A stretch of 64,000 bases of DNA, from NCBI GenBank assembly GCA_004369045.1, contig ML213503.1, forward strand, positions 3,141,697 to 3,205,696, given 5' to 3'. Of this stretch, positions 11,784 through 23,711 are shown piece by piece (the stretch's first letter is position 1; the number at the start of each line of letters is the position of its first letter). Source of the DNA: Heliocybe sulcata (lineage: Eukaryota > Basidiomycota > Agaricomycetes > Gloeophyllales > Gloeophyllaceae). The position numbers and the translations under genes are program-made. The notes beneath the pieces are model-generated. The model worked only from the letters and a program-made list of their open reading frames with translations. It made no database searches and was not told where the DNA came from.

Positions 11784-11966
11784 CCGACGACACAAGCCAG
11801 TAGTGCAGTAGCAAGGTCATCGCGCCCCCGAGTTGCAAGCAGAGCTCGAAGGTCAAGGGCGGCAAAAATTAGATAACCAATAATGAGGGCGGTGCCCTCA
11901 TAATAGTGGTTAAACTATTAAGAACAGATACTACACTTGATCTAAGCCAAAAGGCCAGAGTGGTAA
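11784..11966 (-). ncRNA. U2 spliceosomal snRNA
   Basis: The minus strand carries GGCCTTTTGGCTTAGATCAA followed by GTGTAGTATCTGTTCTTA, the universally conserved U2 5' domain with the branch-point recognition sequence GUAGUA. Stem-loop IIa (AATAG...CTATT), stem-loop IIb (ATGAGGGC-acc-GCCCTCAT), an Sm site AATTTTTG (11863-11870) and a terminal stem CGATGAC...GTCGTCG (ending near 11785) follow in the correct order. Total length of about 183 nt fits U2. The 5' end is set about 10 nt before GGCC by analogy with other U2 RNAs. Stem I upstream of GGCC reads ACTCT rather than the usual CUUCUC, a modest divergence. It lies in the RIC1-downstream intergenic region and is transcribed towards RIC1. Confidence 0.9.
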
Positions 11967-11990
11967 GGAATCCGGACGGCCGGGGCAGGC

Positions 11991-11998
11991 TTTATATA
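11991..11998 (-). promoter_or_regulatory. TATA box of the U2 snRNA gene
   Basis: TATATAAA on the minus strand lies 25-32 bp upstream of the inferred U2 5' end, the standard position for a core promoter element. No other promoter element of the gene could be recognised. Confidence 0.65.
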
Positions 11999-13983
11999 CC
12001 CTTCCGGCGTGTGCACGGACCAGGTCCTGATCACGTGTACCTGCGTGGCGAGTCGCCTCGCCATGTAAAGAATACAAAGTGGCTGCCGCCACATCTTTGT
12101 GGCGGGGGTACAGTGTCTCATGGCCTTGAACCCAGTAGATACGACGTTATAGAATACTTTCACTCCTGGCATATACTCCATAGCAAGGGAGCTGATGCAA
12201 TATGGTATATTGGCCCTTAGGCTAAGAAACTCTAGCATGGATGCCGGGCTAATATCACGTACTTCATTCATAATTAGGCAAAGAGTGAGCGCACCTGAGT
12301 GTACTGCGAGATTCAAAATACTCGAAAATTTGTAGCGTGAAGTGCGGCCCGTCTCCGAGGCTCATGGCCGTTTGCAAGCCGGCAGCGAGTTTCGATTTTT
12401 GGACCGCAGTATCCGATGGTCCCATGCGATATTCTCCTTTTCATTGGAGGGTCCATTTGACGTCGTGACCTGATGCAAGGCCTCCTGTCCTGCTCTATCA
12501 TTCGCCGATGCGTCCTCGTTTCTTTCTTCCGCCTACCGGCTCCCAATCAATTCTGTCATCCTTGAGGTCCTCAATTTCAGTAGTCCTTGCATACTTTCGG
12601 TCAGATCTGCGCACAGTTACGATTCCGGCCGAGCTATGGGAGCGAGCCGAGTCCTGGCGGGGCAGTAGCGTCTCCTTGGACAATCTGCTGATACGAGCGG
12701 AAGGTCCTATAAGGCTCCTTCTTCCATCGTTGTCCGTCTGCCTTGGTTCTGGAAGAAACTTGTGTGAGCCGCAGGATGGCCTGCGCCCACTTAATGAGGT
12801 TCACCGCCAGTGGAGTTCTTGTGTGCGTCGTAGCTGTGAAACTGAAGGTCCTACGAAGGTGCGACGTCCTCCGACCCGCCTCTGTCGCCAGCGACAGTCT
12901 TCTCCACCGGAGCAAGTCCCTCTCTTCATTCCTCATCGCTTCGTATCTCGGTCCTCTTGGCTACTGCGCAGGAGATTGTTACAGCTTGCTTGTACTGAGG
13001 CTTGCAGTAGACGCCGCGCCGTGTAGCATGGGGTCGAGGATTGTAAGTCGAGGCTCACCTGGCGAGCCGCCTGCTGTGGTCAAGAATGTGCAAGCCGAAG
13101 AGAAGTCTCGGGCGTCACCATAACCAGCAAAAGATCTATGAGGAGCCGGTAGGACCAAGGACGGACTGGATGAAGAGGAAGGAAGGAGATGAAGGGCTCC
13201 GGCCGGTTTGAGATCGTATATATGCGACGATTACGATACGGACTAAAGTCAGCCGCAAGACATCCTACCATGCCCGCCCATCGAGGATGTCTAGCGTCCC
13301 TCGGGATTCCAATCCAGGCCGCTAACGCCACTCCCGAAGGACGAGATGCAATACGGTTGTGAGTCAGCCGACTGAATCTATGATAGTCAGTTAGCTTATT
13401 CCATGCCGCTCCTCCAGGGCTCGTACTGCGGATACGTTTCGAGGGTAGTCACTCCACTATCCACGAGATGTAGCTGCAGGCGAATGTGAAGACTTGTGGA
13501 ATGTTCATAAATTATATTATATCAGAGGATTGAGATCCCTGTGTCGGTAGCATACAACAACGCAATGCAATGGTTGTCAAAGAACATACCTGTTAAGTCT
13601 GTTAGCAACTCAATGCATCCACAGCATAAGCCTGCACTCCAGAGGGTTGGAAGCCACAGCAATATCGAGATGTCATGAATATCGCGGAAAGGCAGCCGGA
13701 AATTTGTCCGAGTATCTCGATGCCAATGGTTTTAGACATCTTGCAGTCCTGCATGAGGTTGGTCGTCAGAGAGACCATGACACGCAGCGCCCTAAGGCCT
13801 AAGGAACGAGACCTTGAAGCTTGAAACCTTGAGCAGCTGTGGTACGAAGTCAAAGGGTAAACTGATCGACCTATCCACCGCCGGTACCTCGTGAGACTCT
13901 AGATCTGGACCTCGACATTGCCTGCAGCGCCCAGCACGATATGGCGCTCTACTCTTCTCCTTCAACTTGCGCGTTTGGGGAAT
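11999..13983. other. Two-kilobase stretch with no identifiable gene
   Basis: Open frames occur on both strands: a minus-strand frame ending near 12498 with EIEDLKDDRIDWEPVGGRKK, and plus-strand frames 12508-13026 and 12743-13123. None matches a family I know and they overlap antisense, so only one at most can be real. The minus-strand frame with the charged tail looks most protein-like but lacks a clear start. Position 12000-12300 is probably U2 promoter sequence. An undetected lineage-specific gene is possible. Confidence 0.35.
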
Positions 13984-15553
13984 ATGCTGGCTAGAAGCCT
14001 CTTCAAGCGCACGATGGCCACAATCTCCAAGCACACCCAGCCAGTAACCTACACCGCAGACGGAGCTGTATCGATATCGTACCCTGCTCTAGTGTCCGAT
14101 CCCCTTTCGCTGAGCGAGTCGATTGGTGCGCAGATCTCGACTCTGGCTTAAATCAGCGACTAAGAGATGTGGTGGTGGTGGTGGTGGTGAATGTAGAACA
14201 AGCGTTCGGCTCGCATCCGAAGTCCCTGGGGATCATCATTGTCAAGGACCTGCCGCAAGAGTACCCCAAGCTGAGGGAAAACCTTCTATGGCAGGCGTAC
14301 AAGTTTGCGCATCTCCCGGAAGATGTGAGGGAGAAGTACGCCGATTCAAGGAGTCGGTATAGGTACGCCATAGATGCGATAATGTTATATCGTTTGGCTT
14401 GACAGGTGCTATCGGCAGTTTCGGGTGGTCCCATGGAAAGGTGGGCCTTGGAAGTGTATCCGGGTATGCGAATACTGAAAGTACCGAAAGGAAATCATGA
14501 ACGGGAAACCAGGTACGTCCTCGCCATCTCATACATGCGATAACGAGTTTACCTGTGTCTGCATAAAGATACACTGAAAGGATCATACTACGCCAACCCT
14601 GTGGTGGACGAGCCCACGGTCTCGCCTGTACTTCGTGAAGCGTATCCGGAGTATTATGGGAAGAATATATGTTTGTATCAATGCGCTATATTCCTTGGTC
14701 TGTTTGCTCAGGTGTTGATGCTACCCACCAGGGCCAGAAAGAAATGAAAAGGGCGTAGAAGGATTCGAGGATTCATTCAAAGCTCTTGGAAGGTACTTCT
14801 GAATGCTGTTCCTCATAGTCAATACCACGCTCACATACAACCAGATTTGTATTCACAGTTGGTTGCCAACTCGCCACCGCCTGTCAACCATTCGGTGCGT
14901 CGTCTTCTGTTTGTACAAATCTGACTAGCCTAAGTTCATCTGGCTCACCTGGCCCTGTCAGCCTCAGCCCACCTCACCGACTCCTCCGTCTCCCTCTCCC
15001 ACCTCATCTCTTCCTCTCAAACCACGAAAGCCCGCTTGCTACATTACTTCCCACCTCCCGCGGATGCGCCCGCACCTTCTGAGGACGAGCCGATCGACAG
15101 CTGGTGCGGCTTCCACGTGGATCACTCGCTCTTAACAGGCTTATGCTCCGTACGCCGTCTCTTACCTATACAAAACACTTAGGCTGACACTCCCCGCAGG
15201 CCATGTTCGTCCACTCCACTCCCTCCTCCCCACCCAAAATCGTGCCGCCACCATCCCCCACCTCCGGCTTGTACATCCGCACACGCGGCCAGGACCTCAC
15301 CAAGGTCTCCATCCCGCCCGACTGCCTGGCCTTTCAAACTGGGGAGGCCCTGCAGCTCGCCACCGCCGGCCGACTACGGGCGACGCCTCACTGCGTGAGG
15401 GTCGGGGGTGGGGCGGAGGATGTGAGCAGGGAGACCTTGGCGCTGTTTATGCAGCCGGATGTGGATATGCTGGTTGGGGAGGGGACGACATTTGGGGAGT
15501 TTAGTAAAAGGGTGTTTGAGGAGCATTATGAGGGAGGTGGGGCGAGCATGTAG
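13984..15553 (+). CDS. Fe(II)/2-oxoglutarate-dependent oxygenase, isopenicillin-N-synthase-like
   Basis: Spliced exons give MATISKHTQPVTYTADG, SHPKSLGIIIVKDLP, REKYADSRSRYSFGWSHGKE, KGSYYANPVVDEP and NEKGVEGFEDSFKALGRF. The catalytic part contains GFHVDHSLLTGLCSAMF (HxD of the iron triad), the distal histidine in ATPHCVRVG, and a conserved arginine in SRETLALFMQP. The family fold is the double-stranded beta-helix dioxygenase. The substrate is unknown, although close fungal and plant homologues are widespread and uncharacterised. The first in-frame ATG (13984) adds MLARSLFKRT, a basic stretch that could be a weak mitochondrial signal. Many homologues would start at the ATG at 14014. About eight introns are used, one carrying a TGG repeat. 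It ends GGGASM-stop at 15553. Confidence 0.8.
14169..14190 (+). repeat. TGG microsatellite inside an intron
   Basis: Seven or more TGG/GTG units sit in the first intron of the oxygenase gene, ending about 10 nt before its acceptor AG. The tract replaces the usual polypyrimidine stretch. Confidence 0.85.
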
Positions 15554-16030
15554 TGTGTTGACTGGTCTTTTTTTCTGGTATTTGGCGAATGGATATGGAT
15601 GGGCAATCGCTAAACCATATGCTCGGGGCACTCTGCTGAACACCAAAGTAATGAAGCAAGGACGTCCAGGGCTGCGGCCAACTGCTTCGGCTATGAATCG
15701 GATATTCGGACGGATTGGACGCGACACGATTGTGGCGTGCGATTTAGGAACTCCTGCTCGCCCTTCATTCCGTCCTTATGCTCTTCCTTACGGCGATAGC
15801 AACATTATAGGAACCGTGTTGCTTTCAGTATATGAAGTCCCAGGGCTCCGTGAATCTCTCACAGGCCGACCACAGACCTTTGGAAGTCTCGTTCCGCCGT
15901 CTTAACGTTATAAGGGGGCGGCAGGCGATGTCACCTATATGCCGTCCTATGACTCTCGGAAGTCTTCGCCTATATCTGCCTCCGGTATGAATCTGTTATC
16001 ATTCCATCTTTGCCCAGGACCACCACTCCA
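15554..16030. other. Intergenic region before the aminotransferase
   Basis: About 480 bp between two genes in the same orientation. Open frames across it read as non-family sequence. It should contain the oxygenase terminator and the aminotransferase promoter. Confidence 0.5.
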
Positions 16031-17869
16031 ATGGCCCCAGCCTTGACCATACCCGAGTCCGTGCCCGACAAGCTCAACGTGAAGCCCGCCGACGCATCCT
16101 CGGTCAGACCCACTGCGATCTTGCACAGGACGCCCTGGAGGCCACCTGTAGCTGTCTCAGCAGATGGCTTGTACGTGACACTCGAGGATGGAAGGACGGT
16201 GCTCGATGGGGTGGGAGGAGCATCTGTTGCGTGCATTGGGAATGGCCATCCGAAGGTGACCAAGGCGCTGAAGGAGCAGGTTGACAAGATGTCCTGTGCG
16301 TATATGGATCTTTAAATTGGGGGTGATCTGGCTCACGGATTCATGCGCAGATGTGTACAATATGCAGCTGTCGAATGAGCCCGCGGAGGAGCTGGCAAAT
16401 TTCTTGATCGACACCGGCAAGGGTGCTTTTGCGCTTTGCGGATTCGTCTCTGGAGGTGAGACTGAACTACACTGTCATTGGCGATGACTTATGTATTCTA
16501 CTCATCAAGGCTCTGAGGCCATGGAAGGCGCCATCAAGCTAGCCCAGCAGGTAAGTTGCACCCATGCCCATTCCCCATAACCACCCCTGACACAGCCCCC
16601 TCCACAGTACTTCTACGAGACCAAGCAACCCAAGCGTAAGAACTTCATCGGCCGCCAGCTGTCCTTCCACGGCAACACCGTCACGACCCTCTCTCTCGGC
16701 AACCACCCCACCCGCAGGGCGCCCTACGTTGGGATACTGAACACCGAGAGCTTCCACCACGTCTCGCCGGCGTATGCGAAGCGGTTCCAGAAGCCGGAAG
16801 AGACGGAGGAGCAGTATGTTGAGCGGCTCAGGCAGGAGCTGGAGGATAAGTTCTTGGAGCTTGGCCCGGATACTGTTGTTGCGTGTAAGTAACTATCCAC
16901 GTTAATTCGTGACCGCCGCCGGGTGCTGATTGTCTACAAGTTGCTGCAGAGACCGTGGTCGGTGCTACCACTGGTGTTGTTCCCGCACCCAAAGGTTACT
17001 TCAGAGCCATGAAGTCTGTATGCGACAAATACGGTGCCTTGTTCATCTTGGATGAAGTGATGAGTGGGATGGGCCGTAAGTATACCCCTTGTGTTCTGCG
17101 TCGCTGGCTATAGCTAAGTGAGTTATTCAGGTATGGGAACACTGCACGGCTGGGAAAGCTTCGGTGACGGCGTAGCACCGGATATCCAGGCGGTCGCCAA
17201 AGGCCTTGGCGGAGGGTCAGTCGCAATATTAGCACCTTCATGTCAAACCCCTAGAAAGCCTTACGATTTATAGGTATGCCTCGATTGGTGCCGTGCTAAT
17301 GTCCAAGCGCGTAGCGGACGGCCTGCGCGACAACAGTGGGTTCTGGAAACACGGGCACACCTACCAGGTAACAAGGGAGCCGCTATGACTTTCATGAGAT
17401 CTGAAGACGCGCTCTCTTTCCCCAGGCCAACCCACTAGCATGCGCCGCCTCGCTCGCAGTCCAAAAAGTAATCATCGAAGAAAATCTCCTCGAGAACTGC
17501 CGCACCCAAGGCGCCTACCTCGAGCGCCTCCTCCGCGAGCGCCTGCAGTCCCCCAACGCAGCCGCCGCGCCCTTCACCTTCGACATCCGCGGCGGTGGCG
17601 GGTTCTGGGGCATCGAGTTCGACTTCACCGCCCCAGAAGCGTCCCGGGTTAACTTCCGCGGGCAGGCATTCGCGATACTCGTTCAAGCGCGCGCTCTCGA
17701 GAAGGGGCTGATCTGCATGGGCCTGACTGGGGGCGCGAACGTCGAGGGCACGAAGGGCGACCATGTCATTCTCTCACCGGCGTATAATGTCACGAAGGAG
17801 CAGGTGCACAAGATTGTGAACCTGTTTGTGGAGAGCGTGGACGAGGTTCTGAAGGAGCATGCTGTCTAG
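16031..17869 (+). CDS. Class III pyridoxal-phosphate aminotransferase
   Basis: The protein starts MAPALTIPESVPDKLNVKPA. It shows the cofactor-binding block FVSGGSEAMEGAIKLAQQ, FHGNTVTTLSLGNHP, LFILDEVMSGMGRMGTLHGW (the aspartate that holds the PLP pyridine nitrogen) and the Schiff-base lysine in DIQAVAKGLGGGYASIGAVL, followed by HGHTYQANPLACAASLAVQK. Length of about 460 residues is normal for the family. The fungal subgroup is usually annotated only as a class III aminotransferase related to 4-aminobutyrate or ornithine aminotransferases. The amino donor cannot be told from the sequence. Several short introns interrupt it. The C-terminus NLFVESVDEVLKEHAV ends at TAG 17867-17869, only 165 bp from the convergent 3' end of the next gene. 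Confidence 0.88.
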
Positions 17870-18033
17870 CTACACCAACATATTAACAGGACGGAGTACA
17901 TGGGTATCAAGCGTAACAATAGGGGAGTGCTGCATATGTATAGACATTAGGATAGTCAATATCGACGTCAACGTCTGGATCTGTTAGGACAACAAGCGCA
18001 AGAGCAAGTGCGAAAAAAGAAAGGACAACAAGG

Positions 18034-21000
18034 TCATCTAGAGCGCGGTGGGTAACTGGGTACAGGTGGCGAGCTTGCGCGGGAGTTGGCCCTGGAGCTT
18101 CGGGACGACTTGTGCATGACGCTATGGACAGCCGCACCCAAGCTGCTCCGTCTGCGCATGTCAGGCCGGCTGTGGCCACCGTCGCTAGTGCCCCCATCGG
18201 AGATCACACTCCAGTCTTCACTGGCACCGATAGACTCTGTGGAGCTTTCTACTGGGCTTGGCCTCTCTGGAGTAGATCGGGAAGACGCATTGACATTGAC
18301 AGCATCGCGGATGGTCGCGTTCTCCCCGTCGGGATTGTCGTGCGGATTCTTGATGAGGGAACGGGCACGTTCTAAGTCACGGTATATGGCTTCGATTGCG
18401 ACAGCGACACCGTTTTCCTATATAAGACGTCAGGAAACGAACCTCTCTACAGCTTGATCGACTCACGCTACGAAGCTTCTCCCCCACCGTACGTGCGCGA
18501 GCTATTTGCTTCTCATCTGTCGTCGCGGCGACAAAGGCTGCCGTGAGCGCATCCACTGACAGATGCCGCACACCTGACCCAATACCCAAAGCTTCCACAC
18601 GATCAGCCCAGAAGAACTGATCTCCGAAGAAGGGGTGGATGATTGTTGGCAACCCAGCTGGAGCACTAGTCAGGGATAGTCCTGGACAAAACTGCGGTTG
18701 GAGGCTCACCTCGCAAACTAGCGCCTGTCGTGCCGGCCCCTCCGTGATGGCAAGCAGCATCGATGCGCTGAAACAGCCAGTCGTGCGGCAAGGAGGTAAT
18801 TGGGTATATCTGCTTGGGCAGAGGCTCCTCAATCTCGGAGGCGTCACCACTCTTGACCTCCAAGCGATCAGACCAGCCCTTCGATAGGATAGCATAGACG
18901 CCGCTCTTCACTACGGCGTCAATAACGCAGCGCGTCATGGCCTTGGGATTGGAGACCACAATACTACCAAAACCGATGTACACCACTTTCTTCCCTGCAG
19001 CATGAGCTGTGTCAATGAAATCCACGAGGTCAGTCGGGGGTGTCCATTTCTTCGACCCAACTTCGGCATCGTCTAGGAACCAGTAGCCTGTGCCAAATGA
19101 AGGGTATGTTAGAATGGTTAGATTGGATACAAATAAAGAACTGACCGGTGATACGGATCCAGTCCGGCCAATCCAGTGGTGGAGGAACCACTGTAGGGCT
19201 GAAGTTGTACAGGAACGGGATCTTGTGAGGTTCCATCTTATCCAAGTTCGTACCCCGGATACCCAAGACGTTCCTTCGCCATCGGTTTATCTGGCCGGAG
19301 ATAGCTCTCCAAAACACTTGGTCGAACAGCACATAGGACTAGTATTTCGACTAAGTAAGGATAGAGGATTGTCATATTACAACTCACCATGTAGTTGTAG
19401 CTACCACCCATCTATGTGCATGGCATGATAAGAGCACTGACTGGGAAGGAATAAGACAACCTACCTTCCGCTCAGGAACGGCGAAGGCATGAGGATATGC
19501 CCTAAGCGCGGGGAAGATTTGAGCTGACAGAACCATAATGCTGCACTATAGGCGATGCATACCTGGTTCGAGTCCAAGTCATCGTGAATGCTCTGAAGTA
19601 TGGGATACCTAGGGCCTCCGCGATGTGGTACCCAGCCATTGCACTAGGGCTCTCTATGAGGACATCTGTCCCTTGACAGGCTTCCCATGATGTCTTCAGA
19701 AGATCATCCAGCCATCCACGAAACTAAGGGGGGATTTGGTGAGTGCACCTCAAGGTCTACATACGAAGGGGACATGCCTTTGTAAGTCCTTCCTTTAGGA
19801 ATGCTACAGTGAAAGTGCCGTTCTCCACGCATATCCGCATTAGTTCGGCTGGATCGCCGCCGACGCACGAGAATTGTATTCCTTGCTGTGGACACTGAGC
19901 ATTATGTGGCCTAGCATGGACTTGAACCTACCGCTTCGATCCATTCCCTGAACTCGCCATGCGTAGCGATCCTTACTCTGTGACCATCCGCCATAAGACC
20001 CTTTGCCAGGGCTATATACGGCTGTACGTCACCACGCGACCCGATAGTTAGGAAGGTGAAATGCAAAGACTCCTTGGGCTTGAACGTTAAGAAAGTAGAC
20101 GATGACGATGTGAACATTGCGGCAGGTACAGACTCATCCAAAGACTCCTGTGGGGGTGGTGCGTCAGGCATTGACTGGACAAGCGACGTCTTGGAATCGA
20201 AGCCCTCTAAGATCAAAGGATCACGCTGTTGAGGACTTCGGGAGGCTTGTCTGTTCTGGACATCTTCCAGCTGATTCTCGAGGAGGCTAATGAATGCTGT
20301 TCGTCGGTCTTCATGGCTAAATTCGAAGAACAACTCTTCATGTCCTTTGACGACTAGTATAAGCCCGTAATGTGAGAAGTGAAAGGCTTTCGACTTCTGT
20401 GCTGCCAGGATATCGCGAAGCGGGAGGATCATCTAAAGCCGATAGTTAGACTGGCGATATATTCCAGGCGGGCATTAAGCTTACACGAAGTCTAGTTGAT
20501 AGTGGTCCAGTCGACTTGAAGCAGAAGTAATTAGTAGAAATATACAGTCTTCCAGGTTGCGGCAATAGACGATAAATATATCCAGGGAAATCTACAAAAG
20601 GAATGATTGAGTATCACTGCAGGACCAGGACTGAACGCTTACAGCCTAGCAAAGTTTCACGTTCATCAAATGCGAAGTAGCTCCGAAAATTCTCTTGCAT
20701 ATCCGGATCCACGGCAGATCCTGGTTGGTCCAATATGCTGAATCCGAGGTCGCTTGAGCGGTGCGGTGACGATGGGTGCGAGAAGGATTCGGAGGTAGCA
20801 GAGGTTGGCATGGTGGGCAACGTCGTAGAATGCTCAATGGAGGGACGCGAACCAGAGCTACTGAACGTAAAGACACTCCTCGAAGGGACCTTCAACCAAG
20901 TAGACACCACCCATCTGCCCCCACCATTGTCGGAACCTAAAGGGTTGTACGAGTCTGATGGTGAGGGGTGCGGCGGGTACGTATGATCAGAAGAGAGACT

Positions 21001-23281
21001 CGAGGATATGCGTGACGAACCCTCAGAACTGATGCTTGGTTCACCCAAATCAGCCGGTGCGAGCTGGGACTTCTCTCCTTTTGGAGAAGTCGTGAAAGGT
21101 ACGAAGGACGAGCCGCTCTTCCTCTTGGAGATATGAGTGAACTCTTCGTTATCCGCCGTGCCGTGCTGCTCAGACTGGGTGCCACGGCTAAGCGGCCAGA
21201 CTGAAGGCATACGAAACGCAGAATATGCCCTGGAAAGGTGATCAGCTCCAGGAAGGCTGAGGGTCCGCTCTATCGCTGCTGTTTGGTCCGCCGGATTCGA
21301 CGGGATGTTGACTGGACGGGGGATGGTGGTATCCATGATGGGTTGAGGCGAAGAACCCTGAGTCACTGTGCGGTAGTTGCGGATAACGTCGCGGATCTGC
21401 TCCAGAGCAGTGCCCAGATCATGGAAGTAGGCGAAGAAATACGAGTCAATGGCGCTATCATCTTTGTCGATGACTTTCACTTCAATAGTCTCGCTGAAAT
21501 CAAGAGCCGACGACTTTTCGACGTCAAGGATGGCGGAATACGGTATGGCGATCTATAAAACGACGTGAGGACTTTGGATAAGGGGAGGAACAACCAGGAG
21601 CAGACCTTGACAGTGTCACCGTTATTCTGCGCCTTGAACATGACCTTCCTGACGGCCTTTACCCACTCATTCCTACTAGACGTAGAGTCAGCAGCCAATA
21701 GAACGGTCTTCTGGTTCGTCCTGATCCGGAAATCCCGATCTTTGACCGGTTCGCAAGAGATTGCATATCGTAGATCTACGACGCCATGGGGGAAATAAGG
21801 GTCCTGCAGGTTCAGGTCAGTACTAGTACACGATGTTGTAGACAGACGACTTACTGAAGACGACTGGTACCAGGATAGTACGTCGTTCTTCAGAATGAAC
21901 CAATGCTTTATCCATCGTTTCGTCCTCTGCGCTTTCTTATTTAACGAGCCGGACTTCAGCGTTTGGTTCTAGAGCAATTCCATCAGATACATCATAGAGC
22001 CACAGTCTGGACTCACCTCTCTGGCAGGCATATGCGCAAAGAAACAGAGATGGGAATTCGTGAGGAACATATAACCCTGTAACACTGGAGGGATTCTGAT
22101 CAAGGCATTGTGTGACCTTGGAGAGAAGGAACTCACGAATGGAGCGCAGGAGCCAGCAAGGTATTTCTAATTTAGGGTAAGTGTCGCGCATTGCATCGTC
22201 GATGACCTTTCTTACCTGCTACTACTTCCTCTATGCCTTCAAGATCAAATACATCCTTCAATTTATCAGCCAAGCGCGCACGCCGCTGTAGCCTGACAGT
22301 GGCCATACTGCCAGAACGAGCTGTAGCGGACTGGTGGCCTTCTGCCCGACCGCGAATACTCTTATGTGACGAAGCGACAATCGAAGAAAACCCAGGAGGC
22401 GTCTGATCTACCCGAGGCGTCTCTACTTCGAAATCGGCATCTTCAGGCTCTGAATTGGCGGCCATCTCCTGCTCCTTGTCGTCGTCTGACTCCTCGGGAG
22501 ACACAGTAAAGACGTTTCTCAATGCTGTGCTTTCCACCCGACGAGACCTATCAATCGGCCGGTGGATAGTATGCAGAGAGGACGTCATGGGCGGGGTGTC
22601 TAGCGAAATATGATTAGGCAGCTCTCAAGGAACTGAATAGCAAAATCCAACCAATGTTCTCGTCAGCTTCACTATTAAGGTCGACTTGATTTGCATGATA
22701 ATTAACGGGGTCGTCATCAGCCTCTTGGTCTTCATTTAGAGGAATAGCCTGAAGGGCTTGAATCAACGCATGCGTTCCTGCACCTATCTACTTCCATGTT
22801 GTTATTGACAGAGTGGAGTAAAGCAATCCGGAGCTGCCTACAGAACCGCCTCCACGGAATATTTGAAACATCGATTTAGAGAGCCTGTTCGTTTGAGGAG
22901 GAGGCGAAGGAGGACTGATAAAGGGCGAATCATCGTTAGCACCAGCCTGCGGCGTAGCCGGGGGCGAGCGGTCGCCTAAATTGCCTGGTTGCATGAGGGG
23001 AGAGTGTAGGCGTACACAAGAACACGACAAGCAGTAGATGAACGCGTACCTTCACTCATCCCGAGCCCGAGGCCGCTATATTCATCTCTGCCTTTTCCTT
23101 TACGGGTCAGGCTGAATATCCGTCTGGGAGTAGCATTTCCCTGGTTCTGCGAAGCGGCCTGAGCCTTGTTGCCAATAGATTTACTCCTTCCAAGGCGATC
23201 CACCGCGCGTTTGACGATACCCTTTGAAGCAGATAGGTCATCGTTCTTCTCCGCCAGAAAGGAGCCTTCAGGTGTGCTCAT
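18034..23281 (-). CDS. ATG26: UDP-glucose:sterol glucosyltransferase (Atg26/UGT51)
   Basis: The protein reads from [20 protein letters not shown] (ATG at 23281) through an N-terminal disordered region. It then has a first GRAM domain (about 22250-21950), a PH domain ([18 protein letters not shown] and [20 protein letters not shown], about 21950-21480), a Ser/Pro-rich insert, and a second GRAM domain ([18 protein letters not shown] to [20 protein letters not shown]). A GT28-type catalytic half starts [20 protein letters not shown] and contains [20 protein letters not shown] and [18 protein letters not shown], the UDP-sugar site. It glucosylates ergosterol, and in some fungi is needed for pexophagy. 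The tail past the catalytic domain is serine-rich and ends [11 protein letters not shown]. It is spread over about 5.2 kb with many introns. The domain order is exactly that of the fungal family. Confidence 0.93.
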
Positions 23282-23711
23282 TGCATGCGAGCGGTTCGTG
23301 ATTACGACGTGTTCAGCTTAGCACCAGGGAAGCAGAGAGACGCGAGGGTCCTCAATCCAGCGTGTTATGGTCGCTGTGGAAGACGACGAGGACGCAGTCA
23401 GAGCTTTAGGGAATGCCCAGAGCAAGCAGCGGATTGCTTCACTGCAATAACCAGTCTGCAGTAACCGAAAGGGGCTATTCACGGGGAACCGGGAACCGGC
23501 GACTACGGAGACCGATCAGCCGTTAATGAGAGCTGTCGGCCCGGAAAGGGCTACATGATCGTGGGAACACACCTAAATCGTGACCTCCGGCTTGTCAGTC
23601 GCGTCGCGTGTTAGGGCACGCTGCACGGCGCCGCTGTGAACTTAGGTCATCGCCTTCCTTCCCCATCCCGCTTTCTTTCCTCCTCCTCCGGACCCTTGAG
23701 CAACGGGCGGT
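23282..23711. other. Divergent promoter region between ATG26 and the SUR7-like gene
   Basis: About 430 bp separating two divergently transcribed genes. No RNA gene or repeat is evident. A pyrimidine-rich tract (23655-23700) precedes the SUR7-like ATG. Confidence 0.55.

Noticed and set aside
12508-13123. Two overlapping plus-strand open frames of 126-172 codons
   Set aside because: No family resemblance, odd composition and overlap with antisense frames. Kept only as part of an unexplained interval.
19560-19575. ggttcgagtcc resembling a tRNA B box
   Set aside because: There is no matching acceptor or D arm and it lies in the ATG26 coding region.
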